The notes below the pieces were generated by a model. It made no database searches, was not told the DNA's origin, and was given only the letters and a program-made list of their open reading frames with translations. 64,000 bases of DNA from Owenia fusiformis (taxonomy: Eukaryota; Annelida; Polychaeta; Sabellida; Oweniidae): NCBI GenBank assembly GCA_903813345.2, contig CAIIXF020000003.1, forward strand, positions 4,118,109 through 4,182,108. The letters are read 5' to 3'. Position numbers and translations under genes: made by a program. Numbering within the stretch: the first letter of the stretch is position 1; every line of letters starts with the position of its first letter. Below, piece after piece: positions 39,481 to 53,100 of the stretch.

Positions 39481-39961
39481 GGTGTCTATGGACACCATCC
39501 GTGTATGATTCACTAGATATTAATATATTTTGTAATCATTGGCAAACCTTATCATATGTTGATGAGGCATAGGGTGTCTATGGACACTCTTCCGATACTG
39601 AGATATAAACACTCAGTGACTGGAATCATTGAAAATAAAATAGTGTCCATGGACACCAACATAATATAATTCTTTTGGCAAAGGTGTCTATGGACACCAA
39701 GAAAAGCAATCAGTATTTGAAAGCCACAAATTCATTAAGAAAACATAACGTCTCCAGTATTGTGATAGTGAGGAGTCTATGGACACTCATATGATAGAAC
39801 CTCCAACGTATACCTACATAATTCCCAAACAATTAAATAAAGAGTGTCTATAGACACCCTCGAACACAGCATATAATACAGGACGGCGTCTATAGACACT
39901 GCGATAACGAACACATGAAACAATAAGGTCTGTATGCAGATGAGAGGTGTCTATGGACACT
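39481..39961. repeat. Array of eight 16-bp palindromes with unrelated spacers
   Basis: Consensus GGTGTCTATGGACACC (dyad GTGTC-TATG-GACAC). Starts: 39481, 39573, 39642, 39683, 39772, 39843, 39885, 39946. Copies 1 and 4 are identical; the others differ at 1-4 positions and most keep the symmetry (copy 3 has CCATGG in the centre, copies 6 and 7 have CTATAG). Start-to-start distances are 92, 69, 41, 89, 71, 42 and 61 bp, so the first two groups of three nearly repeat a 202-bp spacing pattern although the spacers are not similar by eye. The array lies 848 bp beyond the stop codon of the ParB-like gene. It looks like an array of protein-binding sites or the subterminal repeats of a large transposon. 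It is not a simple tandem repeat. Confidence 0.85.
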
Positions 39962-40734
39962 TACAGAATCAAACATCAGATCTTACCATTTATACTGATG
40001 CGTATTTATTACCATATTAGTCATTTATATACAAAGCGTTTCGTCTCTTCAGATAAAAATTGATCTGTTTCATCATTTGTAGACAACACAGACATATTGA
40101 CATATTGACGATCAATCACAGTGTGACCATAACTAACGAAGAACATTCTTGATTCTGGTAAACAGGTGTAACACAAACGTTTGAAAAGGTAAAACAGTTT
40201 AGACGTCTAGTCCATATACGCTTGCTACAGATCTTACTAGACTTCAAACTTCAACATAATCAAACAAGCTAGCAAACATTCACTTAAGTTGAATTGCTAT
40301 CTTAGGTTTAATTATTTACAATATACATTATGGGACAAAATAATATAAATGTATACAATTTTCTTTCTTAAAATAGACAGATTACATATATGAACATTTA
40401 TCTATATGGAACCAGTAAGTCAAATAATTACATATTACATGTAATGAAATAAATTACTTTAAATGTCTATGATCGTGCGGCAAAAATACAGGAAGTGATT
40501 ATTTTATTTAAACAAGCTAATATGACAAAAAATCAGTATTTTAATAAGGTATCCCGTGGTTAAGTTTTAGACTTCTCATTGTACTCGTACATGTGCAATG
40601 GCAATGTTAAGACAAATGAGTGAGCTGGAGGTGTATGAACACGTATATGATACATAAAACAAATACCAAATTAATCAAGATGGTATGGTCTGAATATGAG
40701 TTGTCTGCATGTATACATGTAAACTATTTGTTTA

Positions 40735-40797
40735 TTTATATGTCTGGACATACAAAACAATGTCTGAACATACAAAACAATGTCTGAACATTCAAAA
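40735..40797 (+). repeat. 20-bp tandem repeat, about 3 copies, at the 3' end of the ParB-like gene
   Basis: The unit ACATACAAAACAATGTCTGA is repeated about three times just after the stop codon. The first copy contains TGTCTGGACA, a shortened form of the 16-bp palindrome core (TGTCT...GGACA). Confidence 0.75.
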
Positions 40798-40808
40798 TGC
40801 TCTTTAAC

Positions 40809-41111
40809 TTACAATTTGGATACAATTGATGACAGGCATGATATAACCTTTGCTTGGTCTTGCATCAAAGTAATTATAAGGCTATTTTTTGATATATTAA
40901 GAAACCCACTCTGGACTACAAAGAAATTTTCAATGGCAATATTGACTCCCACTTTTGCCTGGTCCTTCTTATTAATAAGACACATATTTTTGCTAATTCG
41001 GAGTAACTTATTAAACTCGTCTATCTTTGATAGCTGCCGTTGACAGTAATATATCAAGTCGTCCTCCTTCACCCCTAAAAACACGTAGTCTTCCCACCTA
41101 GCACAAACGAT
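40809..41111 (-). CDS. ParB-like gene, terminal exon
   Basis: After a TTTTGCAG acceptor, 100 codons and a TAA stop. The sequence is mixed helical, rich in Lys/Ile/Leu (for example LSKIDEFNKLLRISKN), with no recognised domain. Phase 0 with the preceding 17-codon exon (41557-41507). Confidence 0.75.
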   Translation of the reverse strand: MVCARWEDYVFLGVKEDDLIYYCQRQLSKIDEFNKLLRISKNMCLINKKDQAKVGVNIAIENFFVVQSGFLNISKNSLIITLMQDQAKVISCLSSIVSKL

Positions 41112-44100
41112 CTGCAAAACCAAAACCCACAAATTAAAACAAAATCCCTCAACCAACATTTCAAATACATTAATTAATATATTAAGATACTCTTTTTAAA
41201 ATGTTTAGTATAAATATATATATTAATTGAGGACAGAACATACCAAACGATATTTAAAATGCAAATATTTTTCTAATTTCGGTTCTTTGAGTTCGACAAT
41301 TGACAACTGTGACATGACCTAGGCCATTTGTAAACATTTATACACAAGTAAAATTAAAATGTCAAGCAATCAATGCTAAAAATGCGTTAAAGTTTTCCAT
41401 CCAAAGGTACTTCTTTCACCAGTTGTTTTACAATCAAAGTATTTGAAGAAAAGCTAAGTAAGCGCATAAAATATAGCTTCATATTTCAAATTGAAAAATA
41501 TTTTACCTCTCGAGATGATGTCTTCCCAGACTTTTTCTGCTGACTCAGGGCAGTGTGCTGAAAGCAAACAGTTTTATTTAAATAAAAATTAAATACTTGA
41601 CTTCTGCACATTATCATTTCCCCCCTCAATGTATTCCTTCCATTCAATAAATCAAGCTAGATTCACTTTGTTTAACTTGTTGACAGTCTAATTGCTCCTG
41701 GTAGAAACATTAACATGTGAACATCTAGAAGGGGTTCAAGGAATTGAGACATAACTGATCAAATCTGGTATCATTTAATGAACATAAATCTTTGTAAAGT
41801 CTATACTTTCTCACCCCTCTATCTAAAAAAGTTGTGTATGTTTGTAAAGTATGACACACCACAGGGAAGAACTATTCAAGATATGCACAACTATATTTAG
41901 AAGTCAAGACAGCACCCCTTTGTCTTAAAGTCTAGTTTCCCTGAAGTTACCATTCTCCTTTAAAGATTCTTACTTTGCAAATTGTAACAGAACATGGATT
42001 TTAGTATGATCTTCATTAAAAAACAACTATGCATGTGGAAATTCTTTCAAAATCCATAGATTCGCTTTGCCGGTTTTGTTCAAAAAAGCTTTTTACATTC
42101 AAAAGTAAGATATGTAAATCCAATTAATGCAAGATAGGTAACTGAAAGTATCAAAACGTAAGAAGGAATTCATATAACATTAGATGAGGCACATTATCAC
42201 CCTACATATATAGGCAGTAAATGTTACATGGCATTAATAAGACAATGATCATCATTAACAACATCATTTGCTGAGAAAATCAAGAGTATCAATGACCACT
42301 AGAACTGAACAGCAACCAGAAATTCAGGATATTACCCCACAAATAAAGAGGAGAAAGTTGAAGAAAGTAAAGTGATATTGAAGTGACTCATTGATTGACT
42401 TTAACATAACATAGTATCTATCTTAGATTAACATTTGGATTAGAAATTAGCATTAGCTCATTTATGGGTATTTAATCATAGTCCCTTGCTGAAATTTGGT
42501 AAGTCAATTTCACTCTCAATTCTTGACGCATTTTATCAACAGTTATGCTTTTATAAACACATACACCTTATAAAGATAAACCTTATAAGAATACTGTTAC
42601 CAAAAGTTTTAAATTGACCCTATCATAAGTTATTTTAAAGCCACAAAACTGTATTTCAGTCTTAAATAATATGCAAGGGCAATCTACTGAACATCATGTA
42701 AATAGCCCTACAGAAATGTCTGCAGCAGTTATAGCATAGGCAGATATTTGATATCTTGGTATATCACCGCATATTTTTCCAAATACGCATGTTCTAAAGT
42801 CATTCATAACTTTTTGTTTATATGGTACTGTCATGTAATTCTTGATGGAAAATATAAAGGATACCTTTATTGTTTTAATCATCAAAAAGTGAATAAATTA
42901 AAATCACTACATTCTGAGCATTTAGACTCTAAACTTGACATAATTGTAAAAAAGCCGCATGTAACTGAATGGCAGAATAAATGTGAGACTTTGTTTACTG
43001 CTGCATGGAGTAAAGCTGGAGATTTGTTTAAAAGTTCAGTTGGAAACAGCTGTGTCAACTCATAAACAAGTATTAATGTTTTCAAAAATTATTCTCAAAT
43101 GAAATTCGACAGTTTCAAATTTAGCATAATATTTACCTGTGCACTTATTGCATCACAGAGCTCATTTGTATTCACATTGTCTATCAAATTATCTGTATCC
43201 CCTGTTCTGCAATCTGAAAATATAGACAGTAGCCCAACTCACACTACGTATATAATTCCAAGACGTCTTGGCTAAAATGTTTTAGAAAATTAAATTTGAG
43301 TTTATAGGAATTATAATCGCATTTAAAAATTCAAATTATGAAGTTCTAGTGTACAGTGTGTCTCATTATATCCGTCCCCCAACCATAGTCTTTCCGAAAG
43401 CACCCATACAGCATTCTATACAGCATATTAAATCTTATTTAATTCTTAACATATAGGCCAAATATTGTCATGATTGAACAATGGAAACATAATCTTTGTT
43501 ATTAGTCACTATCATGATTGGCTTGCTTTATCACGTTACTGACATATAGATTAAAAAGAGGAGCGGCTTGCAATTAAATGTATTGTACCATGGACTTTCG
43601 ACGAGAAGAGTAGGCAACTTCCTATATTTCATACATAAGCATTGCCTTGGTTTTCAAAATTGGAGAAGATACACATTCCGAGAAAATCTTATTTTGTACT
43701 TTCTTGCTCATTTTGAAGGTCTCATGTTATAACACAGAGTTGCATACCCTTATAATTGAAAGCCCATGATTGTACATTTCAAAACAGGAAGTATTTTTTG
43801 TCTATCAAAATCGATTTGCACCCTACATCCCTACTTCTTACCCAAATATGTTACTAAATAATAGTATAATCTTTGGTTTTACAAAGTATGATATCTGATA
43901 ACTGTAAATGTTGTTTTTGGAGCATTTTTATAGCCATTTTGTAGGGATGTACAATCGTTTAATTTAAGTATGACCTGAATCGATTGCAAACATCATTTTT
44001 GCACATTTGATGAGATAAACCATTTGTGTCTTATTGTGAAATTATTAAGTTTTCAGGCCATAGTGTATTTTGGTGTTTTTGTGATAATCAATGGAAACAA

Positions 44101-47100
44101 ATTGCCTCTATTGAGATCTGATGGACATGTTAAGTCGATGGTGCACAGCCCAATGCAATTCAATACAACCTTGCTGAACTACTAGTTGACCCCTATCTCA
44201 GCCAAATGTATACCCACAGATTTAAACATTTACCCAATAATTATGTGACATCATATTCATCATGTTACACCTAAGAATGATTCATTTTGACCATTGGGGT
44301 ATTTGCCATTTATCGCACCTCATCCTTAGCATTTCTATGTCTATCGAATTAAGATGTTAACTCACCTTGAGTTGTTGCCTGCGGATCAATCTGTTGGCCG
44401 TACTTAGCTTCCCGTCGTCTTTTTGACTCTGCAATACGTAAGCAAAATGCCATCAAGTTCCAATTGAAAAATTGCACAAGGCAAAAATCGTACAATTACT
44501 ATAATTGTATTACATTTGTCAGTATAGAAATGTAGAATAGGCCTAAAGATACATTTCACTAGAAATGAGACCCAAGTTGCAATTTTTAGTCAAAGCTATG
44601 AATGAAATACCTAAATGACACTATTGGGGTAAAACACTACATGGAATTAACAGAATTTTCCATATTCCCCGCTCTCTCATTGGTCTATGCATTACAGTTA
44701 CAAAAATAAAAGACGTATTCAACAGCCATGCTTATTACAACCCAAAAAGGGTATTCACCAGTAGAATATATTCGTCCAGTACAGTGTAAATTTGAAAACA
44801 AAGTAATGTTCTCCCATTTTCTTGTTCTTATAAAACATTCCAAATAAGAAAGTGGGGGATACAAATATTCCATACAATTTTCGGTAAATTTCTATTGCAT
44901 ATCATCACTTACTAAATGCGATATCAATATCTAGAGCATGTTCATCCGTTTCCGTTCGAGCAACATCTCTACTTCGCTTCACACCAGACGTTCCGCTTTG
45001 ATCAGTGATAGCCTTAAAATAAAATATTATTCTTCTATGGATACGCGTGCAAACATTTTCAGAGTCGAATTGATGAATTATTTCTTTACTGAGTTTAACT
45101 GTCATCTATAGTTGATTATACAAAACTTACAAGTGAGGAGTCGGTTGCAGGAATAATCTCGCTGATATCGCTTACATTGCTTTGTTTTTCATAGCCTTCT
45201 GACAACCTTTTAAATTGCTTTTCAAAATCTGAAATAAAAGCATTTTTGATAAGCTTTCATTTACCATCCATCCACAGTAGCGACAGCTACGTATTTGGAA
45301 CCATGTTATTACATTTTTGTTGCATGCAATTTAGGTCGTATTGTTATTGTATAAACAATATGTTTGCCTGACCTTTTTACACATATCATTCTAATTCTAG
45401 TTCTTATACGTAGCCATAAAATACTACTATGGTGTATCTTTAAGTAATTATTCAGCCAGTGGTTATATGACTTACATAACTTTTCGTTTTTCAGCTGTCG
45501 AATAGTTTCTTTGAAATGTTCGTGCTGTTTCTGATCGAACTCTGCCTCTTTCAACTTGTTTTCAACACCAGTCAAATCAGTCTTTGCCTTTAAATACAAT
45601 TAATACAATCGTGATTATACAGATAACCAGCTCCCGTACGAGCTGAAGAAACTATCCAACCAATGTAAAACCTTGATGATTAATTCAATTTCTTTCATGT
45701 GAACACATACATTTTCTTAACAAATTAACTATAGGCTATCCTTTTTAGTTTTGAATACAAAAGAAGTATCACCAATACACTGTTGTTTTTCTTGGTTATG
45801 AACTCAAACGACTTACCACCGTCATTGGGATAACGCTTACTAGTATTAGAAACCTACCTTGGTATACATTGCCGTCATAGCAGTAAGATCTTTATTAGAT
45901 TTCCGAAGGCTGCTTTTCATATCCAAGTAACTTTTCTCAATCTAAAAACGATATTTTTATTTAGTATTTCAATTGATGTAGAGTTTGTAGGGAATTGTTT
46001 GTTAAAATAAATAGTATGTAGTATTAGTATGCTTAAAACAGTCTACACATCAATTAGTCAATTTATCAAGAGGTATCTGCAGCAATCAAGTTTTGAGGGA
46101 TCGCGTTTTTCTACTATATACCTTTGAGTAGTTATCTGACACTCTCGCCAGGTCATCCTTATATCTCATTGCATTCTGTTCTGCATTGGTCAGTTCCTGC
46201 TTACACTGAAATATGGCAGATTGAAGAATTACGGAAAATGTACCGACATATCAAAGTGAGAAGTAAACGTAATAAACATTTTTGTATAGTTTATTACATC
46301 CTGATGTAACAAGGAAATGAGCGTTTTAAAACATTCTACGCACAAATCCAACTGAAACATTATCCAAACTCAACCGTAAGCAATTGCATTTCTCAACTAA
46401 CTTTTGAAATTACTGGTGAAGGTTTATGCATACATACGTATGTTATGCTATGGCTGGTACACGTCTGATACAATATATAGACAGATAAAGGATTCTTCTA
46501 ATTGTGATCTGAAGAAGTGGATGGAGGGGGGATACCTTATTTTCGCTCGAAAATTCAACAAATCTGGGGGCATGGACCAACCCCCCTTGGATCTACTGTT
46601 TGCAGGGTATACTCTTATGTAAAGTTAATTATGATACTAGCGAATTGGAAAATACCATTCTGTATGGGTATTGATTGAAATGCAATTTTAAATCCAGGTG
46701 CCCCTTTGAACACCGAAGTGGAATTTAATATCATGTATTGGGCATATAGCATAATATTTTGTACCTGTAAATACTTAGTTGTCATAACTTCCAAGTCGAC
46801 TTTTAATTTATCCACCACAGTGTCGTCTTTAGGTCCAGATACATTCTAGCAACGCATATAAAAACAATATTATTTGATATATAAAAGAAATACAATGATT
46901 ACTTCGAAAATAGTGCTTTTAATGAAATGATTGGCTACAATTTCACCTATGTCTTCAAGGCATTTTAGCATACTTCCAGCCATTAGGTGTTGTTCTAAAA
47001 ACTAATTACTCAGTACTACTTGAAATAAAATGTGGCTAGAAACATGAATCCGATACCCCATGGTCTGTTATGTTTGTGATATATTGTCTGATATCAATTA

Positions 47101-50100
47101 ACTTTGAACTCTACGTCGTTAACACTATTAGAATCATGTAAGATAGTTTAACTAACTTCATGTTCGTCCTGGTTTACAATTTCTTCTATTATATCATCCA
47201 CATGTTCGGCTCTTGGAGTCTCTTCTGTCGATGTATTTCTATAATAGAGAAAAAACAATGAGACTTGTTAGCATGAACATTTCCGACTTTTTAAATGGTA
47301 CTAGAATCATTTGAAATATACGTGATTAGCAGACGTATGGATATTAAATATATGCCTTACACTAGAACATCAGTTAGAAAAAGTAATAAAAATTTATTAA
47401 TGTCCAGAATACATTGTATATAATGTTTACTTTAAGGAGAAAATTCCATTAAGAAATCACTACACTTTTGATTTGAATTATTGAAAATGGTCATGGGCTA
47501 AAAATATTGCTTACGTGCATTTCAATCGCAATTGATTGTAATCTATCTGTCCATCTATGCACTGCCTGATAATGTGAGTGGCATCCTCCAGTGGTGGGGT
47601 CAAGAGGCAAGCTATGTGGTGTTTTTTCAACACCGTTTTTCCTTTTGGTTGTTTAGGTTGCTTCGTAATCTCACCCTTCCTCCACTTGATGTCAAAGTGT
47701 TTCAACTCTTGAAATGATTCTGTCGGCCATTGTGCAATACGTATTGCCACTCCGTATGAATTATTGAAATCACGTCTCTAAAAGTAAAGGTATATTGTGC
47801 AGATAGAACACTTTTTTCTTTTATTGCCTAATATATATATAGGAATTTGCAGGATATGAAGTTTAAAAATCGAAATGTCTACAGGGGCGTATCCAGCTTT
47901 CAGTCAGGGCAGGGGGGGGGGGGGGGGCGATCACCAAAAAATCCATTTTTAATCAGGGGATGCGATTGCGACACAAAAAGCCAACAATTAAGATTTATCT
48001 TGAATTTTACAAAAACTTCCTTCATAATAAATTGAGGTAGAAGCTTCAAATAAAAAGCATTTTAAAGCTATTTTCTTCTCAATCAATCACCAATTGCACC
48101 CCCCCCATGGCTACGCCTATGGTTTAATTGAAATGTAAAAACTCTGCATTGAACTACAAGTATTAAAAGTTGCTTTCACAAATAGCTGATACAGATATTC
48201 TATCTACTAGTATACTCATATGAACAGAGATATAGAATTTCAAACTGAAACATTAAGATAATTTGTTCTGACGCTGAAACAATATTTATGGCCAGCTAAA
48301 TTTCTGAGAATTCAATGTGTTTCATTCGTTTACTCCTGGACTATATAATTTCCAAACAAGTTGCCCCGGAGCAGTTTACATATTTTTTCAATATGTAACT
48401 GAGGCCCGGGTATACTTTCATTAATGAAAAGAATTCTTATCCATAAAAATCGGCACAAATGAATGATAACATGATTAGGTTCGTATTTTACCCAACTTTC
48501 ACCTGTTTTGTGGTTGAACGGAATTGAGTTGATGCAATTTTGAAATAGATAACTTTATCATTTTACGTCGTCCATCATCATAAACTTACATGATATATTA
48601 GAGAGATTTCGCACATACGTGAAAGTACAACTTATACGTATACGTATACTTTAAAGGGTCATGTCGAACTATTATATTTACTAAAATCAATTTCAAATTG
48701 TACTTAATGGAACATAACTATTCACGATATAGAAAAGCTCCATCAACTAGAGACTGTGAATGCACTGTCATCTGCACGTGTAGATTATGCACATTATAGT
48801 TAAATGCTTGCTTCCGTGTCCTAGTAGTTGTAGTGTATTATAAACACGATCCTTTAAAGTGAGTCATGATCCTTTAAAGCGAGTCATTACATAAACAAGT
48901 TGATTATTTCAAAGTTTTCATGATCAGTATAAGTTCAATGAACTTACAAAACGGTATATATACGAGATGATAAACGTATAGAGTTGGATCTCCGTATAAA
49001 GCTGTGTGGAACAATTGACCGTAAGCATTTTTTAAAAATAATTTGCTGAGTAGGAACAGTATCCAATCAAATACGTTAACCATCAATTTGAAACACCAAT
49101 CAAACCAGAAGGTTCTAGCAATTTCTGGAAACGACCCATTCAGTAGCTCAACAAATGACATACAGGGTGTTTCATAACGAGCATCTAAAAAAGGCAATTT
49201 GAGAAGAGATAGATCTATAGCATACGTACTATATATGAGCCTATTTTATTCTAGACAAGCACATTTGGATCAACTAAACATGCTACAATTCATGAAAGAA
49301 CAAAGGCATCCCTTTGACCTTTATTTATTACAGTCCGAGAAGATCTTTCCTGACGAAAAGCCCACATTATGAAACACCTTGTAAGTTTGCTTATAAGTAT
49401 AAGTATACGTTATAAGTTGTAAATTCACGCCGTGCGAAATCTCTCTATTATAACGTAGTTTATACTTATAAACAATGAGTATACAGTTATAAAGAATAAA
49501 ATGACGCAAACGAGTTTTATTTCCAAGAAGCACCTATTTCGTCTTGCCATTATTTTAAAACGGGTTCATGTAATCATAAAATATTGGATAAAAATGACTA
49601 ATAATTTACATTTAATTGGTCCAGATTAAGTCGGAATTTCGTATTTCAAACCGACCTAGGACGCTTCAAATGCAATCTCATTTTAAAATTTTCTTGGGGG
49701 AGAACCCCCCCAAACCCCCCTCGAACTCGTTCGCATCGCTCACTCGTGGCGTACTCTCACAAAATACCCACGCTACGCCTCTGCACCACGCATTAACATC
49801 TCAGTACACTAGCGGACATTTTAAACATTTTTAACGTATTCCTGGGCCTCAGATATGGAATTGGTACGCGCGGCCGCGTAGTTGGTGTGTGCCTTGTTAA
49901 TAATCTTGGTGGCCAGTGCTAGGCGCTGCATGTGTATGCAATCTTTGGCATAGAAGTCGGAATTTCATCTAATATAAAAGTTCCGTATTCCGCAAAGATA
50001 TAGTTCAAGTTATTCCTTTTAATTGAAATATGAAATGTCATATGGATTGTATATCTGAAGCTCTATATATTAGTAGGTGTCATGCTCATCTATTGCATTG

Positions 50101-53100
50101 CGTAAATACGGTCCATTGTCTGAGTGATTCATACGTTCGATCAAATGTTATTTTGGGGTATTAGTTCACCGAGTCATCTTATTGAGATTTTAGATACAGC
50201 ATGTCTGATCTATTTACAATATGTAGATTTATTTATCAATTTAAAAAATGTAATTCTTATAAGTTTGCATTTTTGCTAGATTAAAAAGACCACCTGCATT
50301 AAAGTTGATTTATAATTAAAATTAATGAGATGCATATTGGATGATCTCAACACGATAAGTACCAAGACCATTAACAGTTAGAATAACACAACCTAATGTC
50401 CAAGTGGCAATTTATGAGATAAGCAAGAACATTTACTGTGAAATATGGACACTTTGGTGTTGCATTTAATTTACAACGAGTGGTGCCTTACAGAAATTTG
50501 AGAACTATGGTGATAAGCGGAGATTGTTTGAGCATTTTAAAAACTCCATTTTGTGTAAAAATGTACAAGAACAACATTAAAATGAATGTTTACTTATTTC
50601 TATGTTGCTTGTGGACATACCTTTAGAGTTGATTGATTAAATTCAAATGTTAACGCAATTTAAATCATAGCACGAGGGACATCATACAATCAAATATTTA
50701 AAAAAGGCTTTATTTGCAAATATTTTTTTGGCTGAAAATAAGAACCTTCTGTTGTTGAAATTAATCCATAAACTCTAAAAAAGGATTAATTATACCTGTG
50801 TAAACAAAAGTCATTTCACAGATTGAATAATTAGGATTAAGGGTTTAAGCATATTATCTGTCATGTCTCAAAATATTTTTGCATCAGTTTTCTATATCAT
50901 GCACCAATTTGCTCAAAGCTTATAAATCAATTTGGTGATAAATCCAAAATTTAACACTACGTTAATCATAGCATGGGGGAAATTTCTCTATTTCCAGCTC
51001 GTTTTAAATAACTATCAAAGAAACAAAAGTTGGCCTGTCTTGCTTCTGCGAGATTTGATGATTACAGCTGAGTGTGACTGGGACTGTCAAGTTGCGTCAA
51101 TGGGTTTTACTAAAACGCAGCGTCTTAAACTGACCATCGTTATCCCGGGGATCGCGGTGTATACACTTACACCCCTATCGGCAAGAACCAGCTTATGCCA
51201 TCTACCAAAACGCACATGCCTTTTTGGCAGAGGGATCCAGGACATAAAAAGCATATTTTACGTAGAGCTTTTAACCTCGGTCATTTTATGTTTCAATAAT
51301 ATAAGCGAAGATATTTTCATATTTCATTAATTACGTAGCCCTCAATGTCTCCAGAGTGGACCTAACATATCATCTGTATTCGGTTACTTTATCTTTCGAC
51401 ACTCTATTTTTTGAAGTTATACTTTGACATTGTCACTTGACATCAACCGCTTATTGCATTTCTGAGAATACTTTATATACCATTTATCAATTATACCAAA
51501 TTTCAAATCTGGGCACTATGCCAGGGCGATCGCACCACCTCCCCATTACCAATGAAAATATAACCATGAGATAAAAGAAGAAACGAGCTTTAAAATGCTT
51601 TTTATTTGAAGCTTCGAGCTCAATTTTGAAGGAAGTTGCATCAATTTTTGTAAATTTCAGGAAAAATCTTAATTTTTTGGCTTGTTTATGCCACAGCCGC
51701 ACCCCCTGACTGAAAGCTGGCTACGCCCCTGTCAAGGTTCAGTTGCTCCACAATAAAATGACGTTTTAGTTATTAATTAATTATAACTAAGTTCATAACT
51801 TTATCCCTTATAGTTAATAACTAAAACGTCATTTTATTTAGGTAACACATGATTTCAGTGGAGCAACTGAACCTTGAGAATCAAGATTGCTTAAACGATC
51901 CAGACAAGGCATCGTGGCCAGATTTATAATTTGATAGGTATCCTATATAACCTAAATAGTCTTATATGTATGCCGAAAACTTGGTACAGATCTGTACTTG
52001 CCTTCAGGCTATTCATTTACTCCTGTTGACACTGTGTTTAGAATAAAATAATAAATGGTCCAGATACTGTTTTAGGATCTTTCTTAAATCCAGCCAGAAA
52101 CTGCACCCAATATTGAATTGCTACTATATCTAGGTTATTTGAAAATATACTAAAAAGTGAATACATTAAACATGAGCTTATGCCCATGCATTAAAGAATG
52201 ATCAAATTCTTATAAATACCAAGATTGCTTTTGTACTGTTTTTCTTTGGAGAATTAATTTGTTAACTTATTAATCATCACTTGCCCAGGGTACTTGATTA
52301 GCAGGTCTGCATAATAACTTTATGATTAGATGAACTTGCACCATTTTCAATATTAGAATAAAACCTGGATATATCAGAATTTCAGATAATTCTGATATCC
52401 GTTAATGTTCATCCAGTGTGGGCAATAAAAAGTAGGAAGGCACTGTTTTCTTCAAGCAATTCCGGGTGTTAAAAGATTCAAAAAAAGAAAAGGAAAAAAA
52501 TTTGAGAAGTCACAAATTCATAAGAAATTTGATCGCCGCAAAATTTAAAAAACTGAGAATTAGTGAATATTCATAGCCGCGAAACTTCGAAATTGCAAAA
52601 AAGTGAAATATAATAGCGTCAAATATAAGTTAGAGTAGAGTATTATATTATAAACTGTTTATGTTTTCTTATTTCCAAAATTAATAAAATCTAGAAGGAC
52701 CCCTCCCCTTCTGATATTAATAGCATAGATATGTGATAAAATACAAATATAATGATACAATATAATATGAAAGTCAAGCAAACCTCCCCCCCCCATCCTT
52801 ATTAGAACAAGCTCCCAGAGATCTTCTTTATTTGAACTCATTTCAGATAATGATAATAATATAATTTCAGATTGAAAATCATCAACTTCTAAGATGGTTA
52901 GAATGGAACGTTAGGAGTTGAGAATCATGCTTAGCGATTGAAAGCTTCTACACAAACTCCTCATACACAGTAGTAGGCTTAAATTTCAAAATCAAAGCAA
53001 TTAACGATCAGCTGTTTAAGATAAGGTGACAGCCTCATTGATTTTAGCCAGAGAAAAAATTTGAAAATTTAATGTCTTTCTGGGTCTTAATTTGGCGTTT

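Noticed and set aside
39481-39961. CRISPR-like look of the palindrome array
   Set aside because: Repeats are only 16 bp, spacers range from 25 to 76 bp, and the locus is in a spliced eukaryotic gene region. It is not a CRISPR array.
50932-51330. 132-residue plus frame
   Set aside because: Composition is mixed and no domain or splice sites support it; treated as an unexplained GC patch.
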